Below are positions 63,655-64,000 of a stretch of 64,000 bases of DNA, in pieces (position 1 is the first letter of the stretch; the number at the start of each line of letters is the position of its first letter). The notes under the pieces were generated by a model. The model searched no databases. It had not been told where the DNA came from and worked only from the letters and a program-made list of their open reading frames with translations. Source of the stretch: Pseudomonas sp. Irchel 3E13 (lineage in GTDB: Bacteria > Pseudomonadota > Gammaproteobacteria > Pseudomonadales > Pseudomonadaceae); the NCBI RefSeq assembly GCF_900187455.1, contig NZ_FYDX01000026.1, positions 1 to 64,000 of the forward strand. Direction: 5' to 3'. Both the position numbers and the translations under genes were made by a program.

Positions 63655-63850
63655 GACACCCGCGCCCATGGTCGCCAGGCCGTTGTCCAGCAGCACGGTG
63701 TTCAGCTCGTGCGCCTTGTAGTTGCGGGCGAACCAGATCTTATAGATGTCGTGGTCCAGGGCCACGATGCCTTCCGACGTTAGGGCGCGGCGGATGTCGG
63801 CGACCAGGCGCTGGGGCTACACCAGAAAGCGGTCGTCGTCCTTGGGACGC
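63655..63850 (-). pseudogene. Remnant of an acetolactate-synthase-like (IlvB) gene
   Basis: On the minus strand the frame PQRLVADIRRALTSEGIVAL, then DHDIYKIWFARNYKAHELNT and VLLDNGLATMGAGV, matches the thiamine-diphosphate-binding domain of acetolactate-synthase-type enzymes. It is cut off near 63655. An in-frame TAG lies just before PQRL (63815-63817), where a lysine is usual. Only about 60 codons remain, so it is not functional. Confidence 0.6.
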
Positions 63851-63912
63851 GTCGGCGCGAACCCATTTGGAATCTGCTACGCTGCGCGCCCGCAATGCTA
63901 TCGAGGTCGAGA

Positions 63913-64000
63913 ATGGACATGTTTATTAGCGTTTTTTTGCTCAGTTTCGTCATTTTCCAGCTTTTGGGTTACTTCCAATATCGGCACGAACTGCTATGGG
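63913..64000 (+). CDS. Possible small membrane protein, cut by the window end
   Basis: Reading from ATG 63913 (GAGG eight bases upstream) gives MDMFISVFLLSFVIFQLLGY, a single membrane helix, and runs to the window end without a stop. Only 29 residues are visible, so identity is unknown. Confidence 0.4.
   Translation, partial: MDMFISVFLLSFVIFQLLGYFQYRHELLW

Larger units (their letters stand above)
47131..64000 (+). mobile_element. Tn7-like transposon inserted in comM, far end outside the window
   Basis: The element begins at TGTAAGACC (47131), with only 58 bases before tnsA, which must hold TnsB sites. It encodes tnsA-tnsB-tnsC-tniQ in the canonical order with overlaps, then cargo. The far end and the comM 5' half do not appear up to 64000, so the element is at least 16.9 kb, or its end was lost. 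Cargo base composition, for example about 55860-57550, is clearly lower in GC than the flanking chromosome. No second integrase or CRISPR locus is seen. Confidence 0.85.

Noticed and set aside
51740..64000. CRISPR array or Cas genes in the transposon, as in CRISPR-associated Tn7 elements
   Set aside because: I see no regularly spaced direct repeats and no Cas-like gene; targeting here fits TniQ alone.

Overview
The window is chromosomal DNA from a Pseudomonas of the P. fluorescens group. The evidence is a complete lapG-lapD / lapA / lapEBC adhesin system, the hglS-lysR-amaB-amaA lysine catabolism block, scattered Pseudomonas REP elements with the core GCGAGCAAGCTCGC, and strong GC codon bias. 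Positions about 47131 to 64000 differ: they are more AT-rich, use codons differently, and hold the cargo of a transposon.

Layout. 1-127 is the right end of an IS3-family element. 125-5752 (minus) is a four-gene operon matching pvfABCD/mgoBCAD, which makes a small diazeniumdiolate or pyrazine N-oxide type signal; the IS abuts the last codon of its last gene. A GntR/FCD regulator follows. 7304-28526 is the Lap biofilm module: LapG protease, c-di-GMP receptor LapD, a small conserved neighbour, the 4247-residue adhesin LapA with ten exact 606-bp repeat units, and the divergent type I exporter LapE-LapB-LapC. LapD bound to c-di-GMP is expected to sequester LapG. When c-di-GMP falls, LapG cuts LapA at its TAAG site (residues 107-110) and the cell lets go of the surface.

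28613-45139 is ordinary core genome: xpt, rep, a GGDEF/EAL protein with a possible Fur site, a MATE transporter, LysR regulators, a chemoreceptor, the L-pipecolate/2-oxoadipate branch of lysine catabolism, and an MscS channel with a cyclic-nucleotide-binding-like domain. 45393-46366 holds a small DUF6124-like gene behind a structured leader, and a YefM-YoeB toxin-antitoxin pair.

At 47130/47131 comM (yifB) is cut by a Tn7-like transposon with genes tnsA-tnsB-tnsC-tniQ. The flanking ACCAC resembles the site used by AbaR/Tn6022 islands. The far end is not in the window, so at least 16.9 kb of element is present. Its cargo is the most interesting part. There is an operon of an exported caspase, an exported trypsin-like protease and a lipoprotein. 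There is also a two-gene operon of a TOPRIM protein and a small His/Cys caspase- or CHAT-like protein, a coiled-coil protein ending in an NYN/PIN ribonuclease domain, an N-terminal DNA-binding plus PUA-like protein, several unknown genes including one of 645 residues, and a decayed acetolactate-synthase fragment. My best candidate for an undescribed system is the secreted caspase-trypsin-lipoprotein module, followed by the TOPRIM/caspase-like pair.

All calls come from reading the sequence; no database search was run. Family names rest on motif recognition.
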